59,815 bases of DNA from Alphaproteobacteria bacterium (GTDB taxonomy: Bacteria; Pseudomonadota; Alphaproteobacteria; Elsterales; Elsteraceae). The notes under the pieces were generated by a model that saw only the letters and a program-made list of their open reading frames with translations, was not told where the DNA came from and ran no database searches. Below, piece by piece: positions 35,529 through 44,870 of the stretch. The position numbers were made by a program, and so were the translations under genes. Within the stretch, counting starts at the first letter, position 1. Each line of letters starts with the position of its first letter. The stretch is from NCBI GenBank assembly GCA_013298565.1, contig JAAFIC010000009.1:1-59815 (forward strand), given 5' to 3'.

Positions 35529-37271
35529 ATGACTCGTAATTTAATCGTTTCCGTCTCGACTGCGGCGATGTTATTCGCCTCGGCCTCGGCGCTGGCGGAT
35601 ATGGATGCTGCCAAGCGTTGGATTGACGGCGAGTTCCAGCCTTCGACAATCTCGAAAGAAGAGCAGTTGAAGGAAATGGAGTGGTTCATTAAAGCCGCTC
35701 AAGCCTTCAAAGGCATGGAAATTAACGTGGTGTCGGAAACGATCACCACCCATGAATACGAATCCAAAGTGCTGGCGAAAGCCTTTACCGAAATCACGGG
35801 CATTAAGGTTACGCACGATCTCATCCAAGAAGGCGATGTGGTCGAAAAAATCCAGACTCAGATGCAGTCCGGCAAGAATATCTATGATGCCTGGATCAAC
35901 GACTCGGACCTGATCGGAACGCATTTCCGCTATCAGCAGGCCGTGCCGCTCAGTGACTGGATGACCGGCGAAGGTAAGGATGTCACCCTGCCCTCGCTTG
36001 ATGTTAAAGATTTCATTGGCACAGCCTTCACCACTGGCCCGGACGGTAAGCTGTACCAGCTTCCCGACCAACAGTTCGCCAACCTTTATTGGTTCCGGTA
36101 TGATTGGTTCAACCGTGCCGATCTGAAGGCAAAGTTCAAGGCGAAATACGGTTACGATCTGGGCGTTCCGGTCAACTGGTCGGCCTATGAAGACATCGCT
36201 GAATTCTTCACCAATGACGTGAAAGAAATCGACGGCGTTAAAGTCTATGGCCATATGGACTACGGTAAGAAAGACCCGTCCTTGGGTTGGCGCTTCACCG
36301 ATGCGTGGCTCTCGATGGCAGGGAACGGCGATCGCGGCTTGCCGAACGGTTTGCCGGTCGATGAGTGGGGCATTCGGATGGAGGGTTGCCGTCCTACCGG
36401 CTCGTCCATCGAACGGGGTGGCGACACTAATGGTCCAGCAGCAGTCTATTCCATCACTAAATACCTGGAATGGCTGAAGAAATACGCTCCGCCGCAGTCG
36501 CAGGGCATGACGTTCTCGGAAGCGGGTCCGCTTCCGGCGCAAGGCAATATCGCCCAGCAAATGTTCTGGTACACCGCCTTCACGGCAGACATGGTTAAGC
36601 CGGGTTTGGCGGTTGTGAATGCCGATGGTACGCCGAAATGGCGCATGGCACCCTCGCCGAAAGGCTCCTATTGGAAAGAGGGTATGAAGCTCGGTTATCA
36701 AGATGCCGGTTCTTGGACCCTGCTGAAATCGACCCCGGTGGATCGTCGTAAGGCCGCGTGGCTCTACGCTCAGTTCACGGTATCGAAGACTGCCAGCCTC
36801 AAGAAAAGCCATGTGGGCCTGACCTTCGTTCGTCAGTCCGACATTTGGGATAAGAGCTTTACCGAGCGCGCGCCGAAACTGGGTGGCCTGATCGAATTCT
36901 ACCGCTCGCCCGCGCGCGTGCAGTGGACGCCGACCGGGAACAACGTGCCGGATTATCCGAAGCTGGCGCAACTTTGGTGGCAGAACATCGGCGATGCGTC
37001 GTCGGGTGCTAAAACCCCGCAAGCGGCGATGGATGCCCTTGCGGCAGCCCAAGATTCGGTCATGGAACGTCTGGAGCGCTCGGGCGTTCAAGGCGAGTGC
37101 GGGCCGAAGTTGAACCCGAAAACCACGGCGGAAGAGTGGCACAAGAAGGCCGAAACCGCTGGCACGCTCGCGCCGCAGCGCAAGCTCGCCAACGAAAAGC
37201 CGAAGGGTGAAACCATCGACTACGACACGCTGATTAAATCCTGGCCGGCAACCCCGCCAACTAAGGGCTAA
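35529..37271 (+). CDS. glpV: Glycerol ABC importer substrate-binding protein GlpV
   Basis: 580-residue periplasmic protein with a clear signal peptide (LIVSVSTAAMLFASASALA, cleavage near residue 24). It is longer than most solute-binding proteins of the MalE class, as is usual for this subfamily. The stretch WFIKAAQAFKGMEINVVSET starts the mature binding fold. The gene has its own Shine–Dalgarno (CAGGAGG) and ends the operon, with a strong Rho-independent terminator 20 bp downstream. Confidence 0.92.
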   Translation: MTRNLIVSVSTAAMLFASASALADMDAAKRWIDGEFQPSTISKEEQLKEMEWFIKAAQAFKGMEINVVSETITTHEYESKVLAKAFTEITGIKVTHDLIQEGDVVEKIQTQMQSGKNIYDAWINDSDLIGTHFRYQQAVPLSDWMTGEGKDVTLPSLDVKDFIGTAFTTGPDGKLYQLPDQQFANLYWFRYDWFNRADLKAKFKAKYGYDLGVPVNWSAYEDIAEFFTNDVKEIDGVKVYGHMDYGKKDPSLGWRFTDAWLSMAGNGDRGLPNGLPVDEWGIRMEGCRPTGSSIERGGDTNGPAAVYSITKYLEWLKKYAPPQSQGMTFSEAGPLPAQGNIAQQMFWYTAFTADMVKPGLAVVNADGTPKWRMAPSPKGSYWKEGMKLGYQDAGSWTLLKSTPVDRRKAAWLYAQFTVSKTASLKKSHVGLTFVRQSDIWDKSFTERAPKLGGLIEFYRSPARVQWTPTGNNVPDYPKLAQLWWQNIGDASSGAKTPQAAMDALAAAQDSVMERLERSGVQGECGPKLNPKTTAEEWHKKAETAGTLAPQRKLANEKPKGETIDYDTLIKSWPATPPTKG

Positions 37272-37290
37272 TCTTGCGATTATAACAGGA

Positions 37291-37323
37291 GGGCGCTTCT
37301 CGGAAGGGAAGCGCCCTTTTTTT
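37291..37323 (+). terminator. Rho-independent terminator of the glp operon
   Basis: Perfect 9-bp stem GGGCGCTTC / GAAGCGCCC with an 8-base loop, followed directly by seven T residues. It ends just before the convergent higA gene. Confidence 0.93.
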
Positions 37324-37326
37324 ACC

Positions 37327-37644
37327 CTAGGCCGCGCGGGATCGAACCACGGCGGCGATATGCGCGCCATCTTGGGCTTGGGCAATCGCCAGATCGTAGG
37401 CCGTCTGAAGGTTCAGCCACAGGCGGGCGGAGGTGCCGAAGTATCGGGCCAGTCGCAACGCCGTATCGGCACTCACGCCGCGTTTACCCGCAACAATATC
37501 GGCCATACGGCTTTGCGGAACGTCGAGGGCGCGCGCCAAGGCTGAAACCGAAACCTTGATTTCGGCCAACTCATCCGCCAGCACTTCGCCGGGATGGATT
37601 GGCGGGAGCTTCACGGCCTCAATGGTAATCGACGATTTCGACAT
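37327..37644 (-). CDS. higA: HigA-type antitoxin (XRE/VapI family)
   Basis: 105 residues from ATG 37644, which has AGGGAG nine bases upstream; an in-frame ATG at 37653 lacks room for a ribosome site. The N-terminal PPIHPGEVLADEL is the HigA hallmark. It is followed by a Cro-like HTH (SALARALDVPQSRMADIVAGKRGVSA in two pieces) and a terminal ARYFGTSARLWLNLQTAYDL. A functional partner toxin is absent: upstream lies only the C-terminal part of a higB gene that overlaps this start by 26 bases. The antitoxin appears to be an orphan. Confidence 0.9.
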   Translation of the reverse strand: MSKSSITIEAVKLPPIHPGEVLADELAEIKVSVSALARALDVPQSRMADIVAGKRGVSADTALRLARYFGTSARLWLNLQTAYDLAIAQAQDGAHIAAVVRSRAA

Positions 37645-37765
37645 CGTAGGCATCTCCCTCGCTGAAGGTGAAACATAGCCGCCACTGGGTATTGATGCGA
37701 ATGCTGAACTGGCCTTTTCGATATAGCAATCCCTCATCTTTCTCAGATGGATAGCCCGGCCCCCC
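37619..37765 (-). pseudogene. higB: higB toxin remnant (C-terminal about 45 residues only)
   Basis: A reading frame ending at 37619 encodes FSIRINTQWRLCF and FSEGDAYDVEIVDYH, the unmistakable C-terminus of HigB/RelE-type toxins, overlapping the higA start as in intact higBA operons. Upstream, the frame runs unbroken only to the TAA that is also the lacK stop codon (37766–37768). No HigB N-terminus (about 45 residues) or start codon is present. The toxin gene has therefore been cut, apparently at the junction with the lac operon. Confidence 0.8.
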
Positions 37766-38857
37766 TTACAGCGTCGGCAGCGCCTGTTCAGCCGCATCGA
37801 ACAAATGCAAATGGCTGGGATCGACCCAGGCGGTCACGCGGCTGCCAACGGAAAGGGCCGTATCGCCGGGCGCTTCCACTGTGGTCCAGGTGCCATCGGG
37901 GAGGGTGCCGTACAGAAACGTCTGGCTGCCGAGCCGCTCCACGGCTTGCACCTGAAGCGTCAACCGCGCCCCCTCGGCTGCCGTAAGGCTAAGATGCTCC
38001 GGGCGGACGCCCAAGGTAAGCGCGCTGCCTTGCGCCAAGCCCGCGCGGGGCAGCCGGGGGACGCGCACGCTTTGGCCTTCCGGCAGCAGAACGCTCACGC
38101 CCGCTTCGCTGAGATTCTCGACCGTAACCGGCAGAAAGTTCATGGCGGGCGAGCCGATGAAGCTCGCGACGAACCTATTGGCCGGGGCATGGTAAAGCTC
38201 TAGCGGCGCACCAACCTGCTCGATCCGCCCGGCGCGCAGCACGACGATTTTATCGGCCAGCGTCATCGCTTCCACTTGATCGTGGGTGACGTAGATCATC
38301 GTGGCGTTCAGTTCGCGGTGCAGGCGGGCGATTTCTATTCGCATTTGCACCCGCAAGGACGTATCGAGGTTCGACAGTGGCTCGTCGAACAGAAACACTT
38401 TGGGGTCGCGCACAATGCAGCGACCAATAGCAACCCGCTGGCGCTGCCCGCCGGAAAGTTGGCGCGGCCTACGGTCCAGCAAAGGTTCAAGCTGCAAAAT
38501 CCGCGCGGCTTCTGCCACTCGGCGTTCCACGTCGGCTTTCGGGGTTTTCGCCATTCGCAGACCGAACGACATGTTTTCGGCGACCGTCATGTGCGGGTAC
38601 AGCGCGTAGGACTGAAACACCATCGAGGTGCCGCGTTCAACCGGCTGAAGATCGTTGGCGCGGGTGCCGTCGATCAACAGATCGCCGGAGGAAATTTCCT
38701 CAAGCCCGGCAATCATCCGCAGCAGTGTCGATTTACCGCAGCCGGACGGGCCGACGAACACAACGAACTCGCGCGAGGCGATACTAAGATCAATACCATG
38801 AAGAACGTCGATAGTGCCGAAGCGCTTCGTGAGGCGGGCAAGCGTTACATCGGCCAT
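37766..38857 (-). CDS. lacK: Galactoside ABC importer ATPase LacK (UgpC/MalK type)
   Basis: 363 residues from ATG 38857, which has GGAGAAG upstream; an ATG at 38890 is inside the preceding gene. Walker [13 protein letters not shown]-loop [10 protein letters not shown], signature [13 protein letters not shown], Walker [13 protein letters not shown] and the switch His in THDQVEAM are all canonical. A C-terminal MalK-like regulatory domain is present. Last gene of the operon lacE–F–G–alpha-galactosidase–beta-galactosidase–lacK. The order matches Agrobacterium lacEFGZK with one gene inserted. Confidence 0.92.
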   Translation of the reverse strand: MADVTLARLTKRFGTIDVLHGIDLSIASREFVVFVGPSGCGKSTLLRMIAGLEEISSGDLLIDGTRANDLQPVERGTSMVFQSYALYPHMTVAENMSFGLRMAKTPKADVERRVAEAARILQLEPLLDRRPRQLSGGQRQRVAIGRCIVRDPKVFLFDEPLSNLDTSLRVQMRIEIARLHRELNATMIYVTHDQVEAMTLADKIVVLRAGRIEQVGAPLELYHAPANRFVASFIGSPAMNFLPVTVENLSEAGVSVLLPEGQSVRVPRLPRAGLAQGSALTLGVRPEHLSLTAAEGARLTLQVQAVERLGSQTFLYGTLPDGTWTTVEAPGDTALSVGSRVTAWVDPSHLHLFDAAEQALPTL

Positions 38858-38858
38858 T

Positions 38859-40856
38859 TTAATCTTCTCCCTCAAGATCATCAAACCCATGCGGCACCCA
38901 GGCCGCGATTTGCTGCGGCATCACCTGTGCGCCGCCAAGGCGATAGCGCACGCCGGTCGGCCCCTGCCACGGCTCGGGGCCGTAATTGAACGCAAACGTC
39001 AGCGGGCCACGACGGCGCAGGCGCACGCTGTCGGGCACTGGGTGCAAGGCTATGCCTTGGGCCTCCGCCCAAACCGCCAGCGTTTCCCGCAGAAAATCGC
39101 CATCAGGCAGCCCGTGCCAACTATACACGCGGCCCATGCCGTGCGGCTGCTCGCGCACGGCGGGCCAACCGTCGCTGAACCGGGCGAGCACGGCGGCGCT
39201 ACCCTCGGTCGCCTCGCGCCAGCCGCGCGTTTGATAGGTTTTGCCCTGCCAAAGCACGGTTTCGGCGAAGGCAGGATCGAGCGATTCAACCCGCGTGACA
39301 CAGAAGCCTGCAAGATCGGCCAAGCGCCCTGGCGGCAGATTGGCCGGGATATGCAGGTTTTCGGTTTTGGAGCCTGCGCGCGGCCCTAACACCAGCGTCG
39401 CCCCTGCCGCAACCGCTCCGGTCAAGCGTTGCGCCAGCGTGTCCGAAATCATCGGGGAGGCAGGGGCGAGGATCAGGCGGTAGCCGTCCAGCGGCGCATC
39501 GGGGCTAACAAAATCAACATCAAGCCCCAAGCGGCGGACGGCCTGATACCAGTCGAACACCAGATGCTTGAAGGAATACTCCCGCCCCTGCGGATGGGCC
39601 GTTAGCAACCAGTCGGCTTCATAATCGAACAGCAGGGCCACCGGGGCGCGGGCGCTGTCTGGCATCGGCAGCGTGGCGGCTTCTTGGGCCACCGCTTCAG
39701 CCTCGAAGAACCCCGGTGCGGGGTGGCTGTCGGGGCGCAGCAAGCCTGCGTGCATCTGTTCTTGCGCGAAGGGGGCTTGCCGCCAGCGGAAATAGGCCAC
39801 CACTTCAGCCCCGTGCGCGAAGGCTTCCCACGTCCACAGTCGCACCATGCCGGGCAGTGGCGCGGGATTGTGGAAGGCCCAATTGACCGGGCCGGGTTGC
39901 TGCTCCATCACCCACCAGCGCCCACGCCCAACCGCGCGGTAGAGATCATGGTGGAAGGCCGCAATATCCGGGTGGCCGGTGCGTTGCCAGCGTTGGCGTT
40001 CGGCAGCGGGCAGGCGTAGCAGCGTGTCGGTAAAGCCGAGCGGGTAGGAATCCCAGGTGGCGAAATCGAGATCGTTTGCCACCTTGAAATGATCGAACTC
40101 GGTGATGAAGCCCATGTAATTATGGCTCAAATCCTGCCCCGGCGCATGGCGGCGCAGAATATCGGCTTTCAGGCGATTGAAGCTAACCACTTGGTCGGAG
40201 GCGAAGCGGTAATAGTCCAGCCACGCGCTCGGGTTGGCTTCGGTCACGGTCAGGTTCGGCAACTCAGCTTCGGCGAAATCGCCAAGCTCCATGCTCCAGA
40301 ATACCGTTCCCCAGGCTTTATTCAGCGCGTCGATACTGCCGTAACGGGCGCGCAACCAGTCTTGAAAGGCCGCGCGGGCAGCGGGGGAATAGGAGCGCAC
40401 GGTATCGTGGCAGCCATACTCATTATCGAGTTGCCACGCCATGATATGCGGGTTGGTGCCGTAGCGTTTCGCCAGCACTTCGGTAATGCGCGCCACTTCC
40501 ACCCGGTAGCCTTGGTGGCTGAAATCATAATGGCGGCGCGAGCCAAACCCGCGCGGGCGGCCCTCGCGGTCGTGAGCGATCATATCCGGCAGGCGGTCCA
40601 CCAGCCATTTCGGCGGCGTGGTGGTCGGGGTGCCGAGCACGATTTTCAGCCCAGCGGTGCCCAAGGTCTCAATCGCCCGGTCGAGCCACGCAAAGCAATA
40701 GTCGCCAGGGCGAGGCTCTAGGCGGCTCCAGGCGAATTCGCCAATGCGGACGATGCGAATGCCGACATCGACCATGCGCCGCGCGTCTTCGGCCCACTGG
40801 GGTTCTGGCCAGTGTTCGGGATAATAACAAACGCCTAGGGTTGCGGTGGTGCTCAT
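38859..40856 (-). CDS. lacZ: Beta-galactosidase, glycoside hydrolase family 42
   Basis: 665 residues, no signal peptide, so it acts in the cytoplasm on imported galactosides. The GH42 N-terminus [12 protein letters not shown] is clear. The acid/base Glu is E146 in QLDNEYGC, and the nucleophile Glu lies in [11 protein letters not shown] near residue 315. A trimerisation domain and a small C-terminal beta domain complete the normal length. Position between the alpha-galactosidase and lacK genes supports a role in lactose or other beta-galactoside use. Unrelated to the GH2 LacZ of E. coli. Confidence 0.93.
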   Translation of the reverse strand: MSTTATLGVCYYPEHWPEPQWAEDARRMVDVGIRIVRIGEFAWSRLEPRPGDYCFAWLDRAIETLGTAGLKIVLGTPTTTPPKWLVDRLPDMIAHDREGRPRGFGSRRHYDFSHQGYRVEVARITEVLAKRYGTNPHIMAWQLDNEYGCHDTVRSYSPAARAAFQDWLRARYGSIDALNKAWGTVFWSMELGDFAEAELPNLTVTEANPSAWLDYYRFASDQVVSFNRLKADILRRHAPGQDLSHNYMGFITEFDHFKVANDLDFATWDSYPLGFTDTLLRLPAAERQRWQRTGHPDIAAFHHDLYRAVGRGRWWVMEQQPGPVNWAFHNPAPLPGMVRLWTWEAFAHGAEVVAYFRWRQAPFAQEQMHAGLLRPDSHPAPGFFEAEAVAQEAATLPMPDSARAPVALLFDYEADWLLTAHPQGREYSFKHLVFDWYQAVRRLGLDVDFVSPDAPLDGYRLILAPASPMISDTLAQRLTGAVAAGATLVLGPRAGSKTENLHIPANLPPGRLADLAGFCVTRVESLDPAFAETVLWQGKTYQTRGWREATEGSAAVLARFSDGWPAVREQPHGMGRVYSWHGLPDGDFLRETLAVWAEAQGIALHPVPDSVRLRRRGPLTFAFNYGPEPWQGPTGVRYRLGGAQVMPQQIAAWVPHGFDDLEGED

Positions 40857-42913
40857 GATTGGGGTTCTAGCCAGAAAAGAAGCGCCGCATCGGGCGCACG
40901 AAGATCGAACAGCAGGCCGGTCTGCGACAAGGTTTCGGCGGATACAATCAACCCGTCCAGAGCATCGGGAAGGCTGAACGGGGGCCGCGTCGTGATTCTG
41001 TAACGCTGGCCTGCGGGTAGCCCCGGTAGCCTCACTGTCAGCGGCGTTTGGCTGTAGGCACGCGGGTAGAGGGTAATCCGTGCCGTGCTGGTTTGCGGAT
41101 CGTACAGCATCCAGCCAATAGCCCGCGCTTCCGGCAACGCCAGATACCGGGTTTCAGCGCGGGATTGCCAAACGCGGTCGGCTTTGAACTGAGCGATCAG
41201 CGCCCGCAAGGTTTCGCGCTCGACAGGCTCTAGCCCGCGAATATCCCATTCGATCCCCAGATGCCCCGCCAGCGCCACGGCCCCGCGCGTGAGTAAGGGC
41301 AAGCGCCGCCCGCTGGTGTGGCATTCCGGGGGGCCGATGTGGCTGCCCATCACCTCGGGCGGGAAGAACAGGCTAAAGCCGCGTTGAATGTCGGCCCGGT
41401 CGCGCGCGTCGTTGCTGTCGGAGGTCCAAACCCGATCCGTCCGGCGCAGAATGCCCCAATCGGCCCGCGCGCCGCCGCTGGCGCAGCTTTCGATTTCAAC
41501 GCGGGGATGGGCGGCGCGCAGCCGGTCTAGCAGACTATAAAGCGCGCGGGTTTGCGCGGGCGTTACCCAGCCGTTGATAGGGCTGAAGGCGGGGGCAAGG
41601 TCGCGGTTCATATCCCATTTCAGGTAGGCAATCGGGTGATCGCGCAACAGCGCATCAAGCCGGGCGAACAGATACTCCCCCACGTCGGGCCGCGTGAGAT
41701 CGAGCACTAATTGATTGCGCGCTGTAGGCCGCTCGGTTTGGGGAACGTGCAGGCACCAGTCCGGGTGAGCGCGATACAGGTCGCTGTCGGGGTTGACCAT
41801 CTCCGGCTCAACCCACAGGCCCATATCCATCCCCGCCGCCTGGATTTCCGCCGCGAGCGGGCCGAGACCTTGGGGGTACAGCGCCGGATCGGCTTCCCAA
41901 TCCCCCAAGCCCGCAGTATCGGCGCGGCGACCCCGGAACCAGCCGTCATCGAGCACAAACCGCTCAACGCCAATCTCGGCGGCAGCGGCAATCAAAGCCG
42001 ATAAGGCGGCGCGGTCGTGATTGAAATAGAGGGCTTCCCACGTATTGAGATGCACCGGGCGCGGCGGCAGGGGGGCTGGGTGAATAACGTCGCGCACATG
42101 CCGATGGGTTTGGCGGCGCAGATCATTCAAGCCATCGGCCACGAAGATCACCGCGTCGGGGCTATCATAAACCGCGCCCGGCGCAAGGGTAAGCGCGCCG
42201 CCCGCAAACGCTTCCCCCGCTTGCAGAACGCGCTGACCATCGGGGAGCGCTTCAACCCGCAAGGCCGTATCGCCTGACCACGCAAGATGCACAGCGGTGA
42301 GTGCGCCCGCCGCGTCTGAAAAGCCGGGGGTGCCACAAATGAGCGCCGGGAACCCGTCATGCCCCGGTCGCCCCCGTCGGCCAAACCGCTCGAATGCTCC
42401 GGCAGGCAAGGCGAGGCGCGGGGTTTGGTACTCGTTGCACCAAGTCCCCGTAAACGTCAGCACCTCGCTCGCCTCATCGGGCAGCGGCAGGGTCACAGCA
42501 GCGCAGTGCAGCAGCGTTAGCGGATGGGGGCCAAGATTGGTAACGCGCACCGAAACCGTTAACCCGCCGCTTGCCGCGAGGGAATAGCGCTGCTCCCACC
42601 GCAGCCCGTCTGCCGTGAGCGTTACGCGCGCGTCGGCCTCGTTCCCCGTCAGCGCCACGCTCTGCCAGCGGATTGGGGGCAGCCCGAGGCGGCTCAGGCT
42701 GGGTTTGCCCCAAAAGCCCCACCCTTCGACCGGGCAGAGACTGAGGAAAGGCGGTGCATCCAACGCGGCATTCGGGACAGACCGGGCGTGCAGCGCCTCC
42801 AGCGTCTCGGTATCCGGCAGCGGGGGGCCGAAATGGTACCAGCGCGGCGCGCTTTCTTCCCCCCGTAGAACAAGTTGGCGCGCCCCGACCGTAAGGCAGA
42901 CCTGCGCCGTCAT
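40853..42913 (-). CDS. Alpha-galactosidase, glycoside hydrolase family 36
   Basis: 686 residues from ATG 42913, overlapping the lacG stop (ATGA); the longer frame is a shadow of lacG. The GH36 core shows NTWEALYFNH, LDDGWF, LWVEPEMV, the nucleophile Asp in YLKWDMNR and the acid/base Asp in TSDSNDARDR. No signal peptide, so cytoplasmic. It overlaps both neighbours by four bases, so it is a fixed part of the operon. Together with the GH42 enzyme it would let the cell use alpha- and beta-galactosides (melibiose or raffinose-type sugars and lactose-type sugars) through one importer. Confidence 0.93.
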   Translation of the reverse strand: MTAQVCLTVGARQLVLRGEESAPRWYHFGPPLPDTETLEALHARSVPNAALDAPPFLSLCPVEGWGFWGKPSLSRLGLPPIRWQSVALTGNEADARVTLTADGLRWEQRYSLAASGGLTVSVRVTNLGPHPLTLLHCAAVTLPLPDEASEVLTFTGTWCNEYQTPRLALPAGAFERFGRRGRPGHDGFPALICGTPGFSDAAGALTAVHLAWSGDTALRVEALPDGQRVLQAGEAFAGGALTLAPGAVYDSPDAVIFVADGLNDLRRQTHRHVRDVIHPAPLPPRPVHLNTWEALYFNHDRAALSALIAAAAEIGVERFVLDDGWFRGRRADTAGLGDWEADPALYPQGLGPLAAEIQAAGMDMGLWVEPEMVNPDSDLYRAHPDWCLHVPQTERPTARNQLVLDLTRPDVGEYLFARLDALLRDHPIAYLKWDMNRDLAPAFSPINGWVTPAQTRALYSLLDRLRAAHPRVEIESCASGGARADWGILRRTDRVWTSDSNDARDRADIQRGFSLFFPPEVMGSHIGPPECHTSGRRLPLLTRGAVALAGHLGIEWDIRGLEPVERETLRALIAQFKADRVWQSRAETRYLALPEARAIGWMLYDPQTSTARITLYPRAYSQTPLTVRLPGLPAGQRYRITTRPPFSLPDALDGLIVSAETLSQTGLLFDLRAPDAALLFWLEPQS

Positions 42914-43761
42914 TCCTTCGTCGCCCCGAGCGTTAGCCCGGCGATGAAGTGGCGCTGCATTAGGAAGAAGATCGAGACGGGCAACAGCGCGGCCACAATC
43001 GAACCCGCTGAAATCAACTGCCAGGACGACACCCACATGCCTTTCAGCGACTGCAACCCCGCCGTGACCGGGCGCGCCGCATCGGTTTGCGCCAGCACCA
43101 GCGCCCAAAAATAATCATTCCAAACGAACGTGAAGATCAGCACCGACAGAGCGGCCAAGGCCGGGCGGACCAGCGGCAGGATAATGCGGAAGAAGATGTT
43201 GATTTCCGACACACCTTCCATCCGCGCCGCCTCGATCAACGCATCGGGCAGCGCCTTGATGAAGTTCCGCATGAACAAAGTGCAGAAGCCGGATTGGAAA
43301 GCGACGTGGAAGGCAATAAGCCCCCAAATCGTATCGTACATCCCCAAGCTAATCGTAAGATCGCGCACCGGGATCATCAGAATTTGAAACGGAATGAAGT
43401 TCCCGGCAATGAACATTGCGAACAGCAGAACATTGCCGCGAAATTTATATTTTGCCAGCGCGAACCCCGCCATTGCCGCCAGCGCAATCGAACCGATCAC
43501 CGTTGGCACTGTAATCAGGATCGAGTTCAGCAAAAAAGTCGCCATCGGTGTCGTGGTGAAGACGGCGCTATAGTTTTCGATGAGCAAAAACTTCGACGGC
43601 CAACCCCACAGGTTGCCCTTATTAATGTCTTCCAGCGAACGCACAGAGGTAAGCGCAATGGCCATCAGGGGAATGAGCCATAGCCCAAGCGCGATAATCA
43701 CCGCCACTCGGTAACTCATAACAGTCCAAGCGCCTTTGGTATGGATTGGGGCGGGGAACAT
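42910..43761 (-). CDS. lacG: Galactoside ABC importer permease LacG (MalG type)
   Basis: 283 residues with six membrane helices. The EAA loop is EAARMEGVSEINIFFRIILP. The MFPAPIHTKGAWT leader is short, and an internal Met at residue 15 could also serve as start. The stop overlaps the alpha-galactosidase ATG and the start overlaps the lacF stop by one base. It forms the channel together with LacF. Confidence 0.92.
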   Translation of the reverse strand: MFPAPIHTKGAWTVMSYRVAVIIALGLWLIPLMAIALTSVRSLEDINKGNLWGWPSKFLLIENYSAVFTTTPMATFLLNSILITVPTVIGSIALAAMAGFALAKYKFRGNVLLFAMFIAGNFIPFQILMIPVRDLTISLGMYDTIWGLIAFHVAFQSGFCTLFMRNFIKALPDALIEAARMEGVSEINIFFRIILPLVRPALAALSVLIFTFVWNDYFWALVLAQTDAARPVTAGLQSLKGMWVSSWQLISAGSIVAALLPVSIFFLMQRHFIAGLTLGATKE

Positions 43762-44675
43762 TATTCGGCCTCCTTCCGCAGCATCGAGACGAGGAAGAAC
43801 GCGATATACACATCCATAATCAGAAAGAGCACCGTTGCGATAGCCGCGCCGTAGCCCATGCGGTAGGCGAAAATCGCCTGCTCATACATGAAATACCCCA
43901 GCACGGTGGAGCTATCGTAAGGACCGCCATTGGTCATAATCGCCACCAGATCGAAACTTCGCAGTGCGCCAATAACGGTTACGACCACGGCAATGAAGGT
44001 AGCAGGGCGCAGTTGCGGCAGAATAATGTTCCAGAACAACGGAAAGCCCTTGCAGCCGTCCATCCGGGCGGCTTCCACCAACTCCGGGTTCACATTATTA
44101 AGGCCGGTCAAATAGAGAATCATGCAGTAGGCAATTTGTGGCCACAGCCCGGCAACGATGATGGCATACGTCACCATATGTTCATCACCCAAGGGGGCGA
44201 TACCGGGCAGCCCAACAGCGTTCAGCACAACATTGAGCAATCCGAAGTTCGGATCGTAAAACCACGAAAAAATGACCCCGACGACGACTTGAGAAATCAC
44301 AAACGGAAAAAAGAACAGCGCTTTTACAAGCCGCATTCCGCGCAGTTGCTGATTGAGAAACAAGGCAAGCATCAGCCCGCCCACGGGGGCAAGCAAGTAG
44401 AGCACTAACCATTTTATGTTATTAGAGAGAGCAACATAGAATTTATCATCGGAAAATAATTCCCGGTAATTATCCAGCCCGATAAAAACCTTGGGGCTTA
44501 ATCCATCCCACTCATGAAAGCTAATCCAGACGCTCGACAGGATCGGCCAGACCACGAACAGGCAAAACGCTAGCAGCGCCGGGGTTAAAAACAGCAGCGG
44601 CGCAAGGGTTTTTTCGTGACGCCGCCACAGGCTGCGGCGCTGCGGCGCGCGCGGGAGGCTAAGGGAAGAGGACAT
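43761..44675 (-). CDS. lacF: Galactoside ABC importer permease LacF (MalF type)
   Basis: 304 residues. A short basic N-terminus is followed by six helices; WISFHEWDGLSPKVFIGLDN (20 residues) is the characteristic periplasmic loop after helix 1. The EAA loop reads VEAARMDGCKGFPLFWNIILP (in part). Separated from lacE by a 195-bp spacer holding two hairpins, then translationally coupled to lacG. Confidence 0.92.
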   Translation of the reverse strand: MSSSLSLPRAPQRRSLWRRHEKTLAPLLFLTPALLAFCLFVVWPILSSVWISFHEWDGLSPKVFIGLDNYRELFSDDKFYVALSNNIKWLVLYLLAPVGGLMLALFLNQQLRGMRLVKALFFFPFVISQVVVGVIFSWFYDPNFGLLNVVLNAVGLPGIAPLGDEHMVTYAIIVAGLWPQIAYCMILYLTGLNNVNPELVEAARMDGCKGFPLFWNIILPQLRPATFIAVVVTVIGALRSFDLVAIMTNGGPYDSSTVLGYFMYEQAIFAYRMGYGAAIATVLFLIMDVYIAFFLVSMLRKEAE

Positions 44676-44751
44676 TATCGTTTCCTCAAGAGCTAGAGCG
44701 TTTTTCGTTCACATTCGTTCACGACAAAGGCTCTAGTTTTCTGTTTTGGTT

Positions 44752-44796
44752 AGCAAATGCGTCGTCGCGGGTGATTCCACCCGCTCGGGATTTGCT
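44752..44796. repeat. Dispersed palindromic repeat, copy 2
   Basis: 45-bp copy of the element at 13298–13340. The ends AGCAAA / TTTGCT and the inner CGGGTG / CACCCG arms are conserved, with differences mainly in the loop and outer stem. It is in the lacE–lacF spacer. Next to it, CTAGAGC (44693–44699) and GCTCTAG (44730–44736) form another inverted repeat. Confidence 0.6.
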
Positions 44797-44821
44797 TTAG
44801 AACCGCGCGAAGGCGGCAAAG

Positions 44822-44851
44822 CCCCCGGCGCGCGCAACGGCACGCCGGGGG
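44822..44851 (-). promoter_or_regulatory. Strong hairpin just after lacE (probable attenuator/mRNA-end hairpin)
   Basis: Perfect 9-bp GC stem (CCCCCGGCG / CGCCGGGGG) about 20 bases past the lacE stop, without a long T tract. Such hairpins after binding-protein genes usually protect the upstream message or partly stop transcription. The binding protein is then made in excess over the permeases. Confidence 0.6.
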
Positions 44852-44870
44852 AAGGGAGAGGCCCTAATGT

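Noticed and set aside
35571-37385. 604-codon open frame on the minus strand
   Set aside because: It is antisense to glpV, which has a signal peptide, ribosome site and terminator. The translation has no family resemblance and reflects codon bias of a GC-rich gene.
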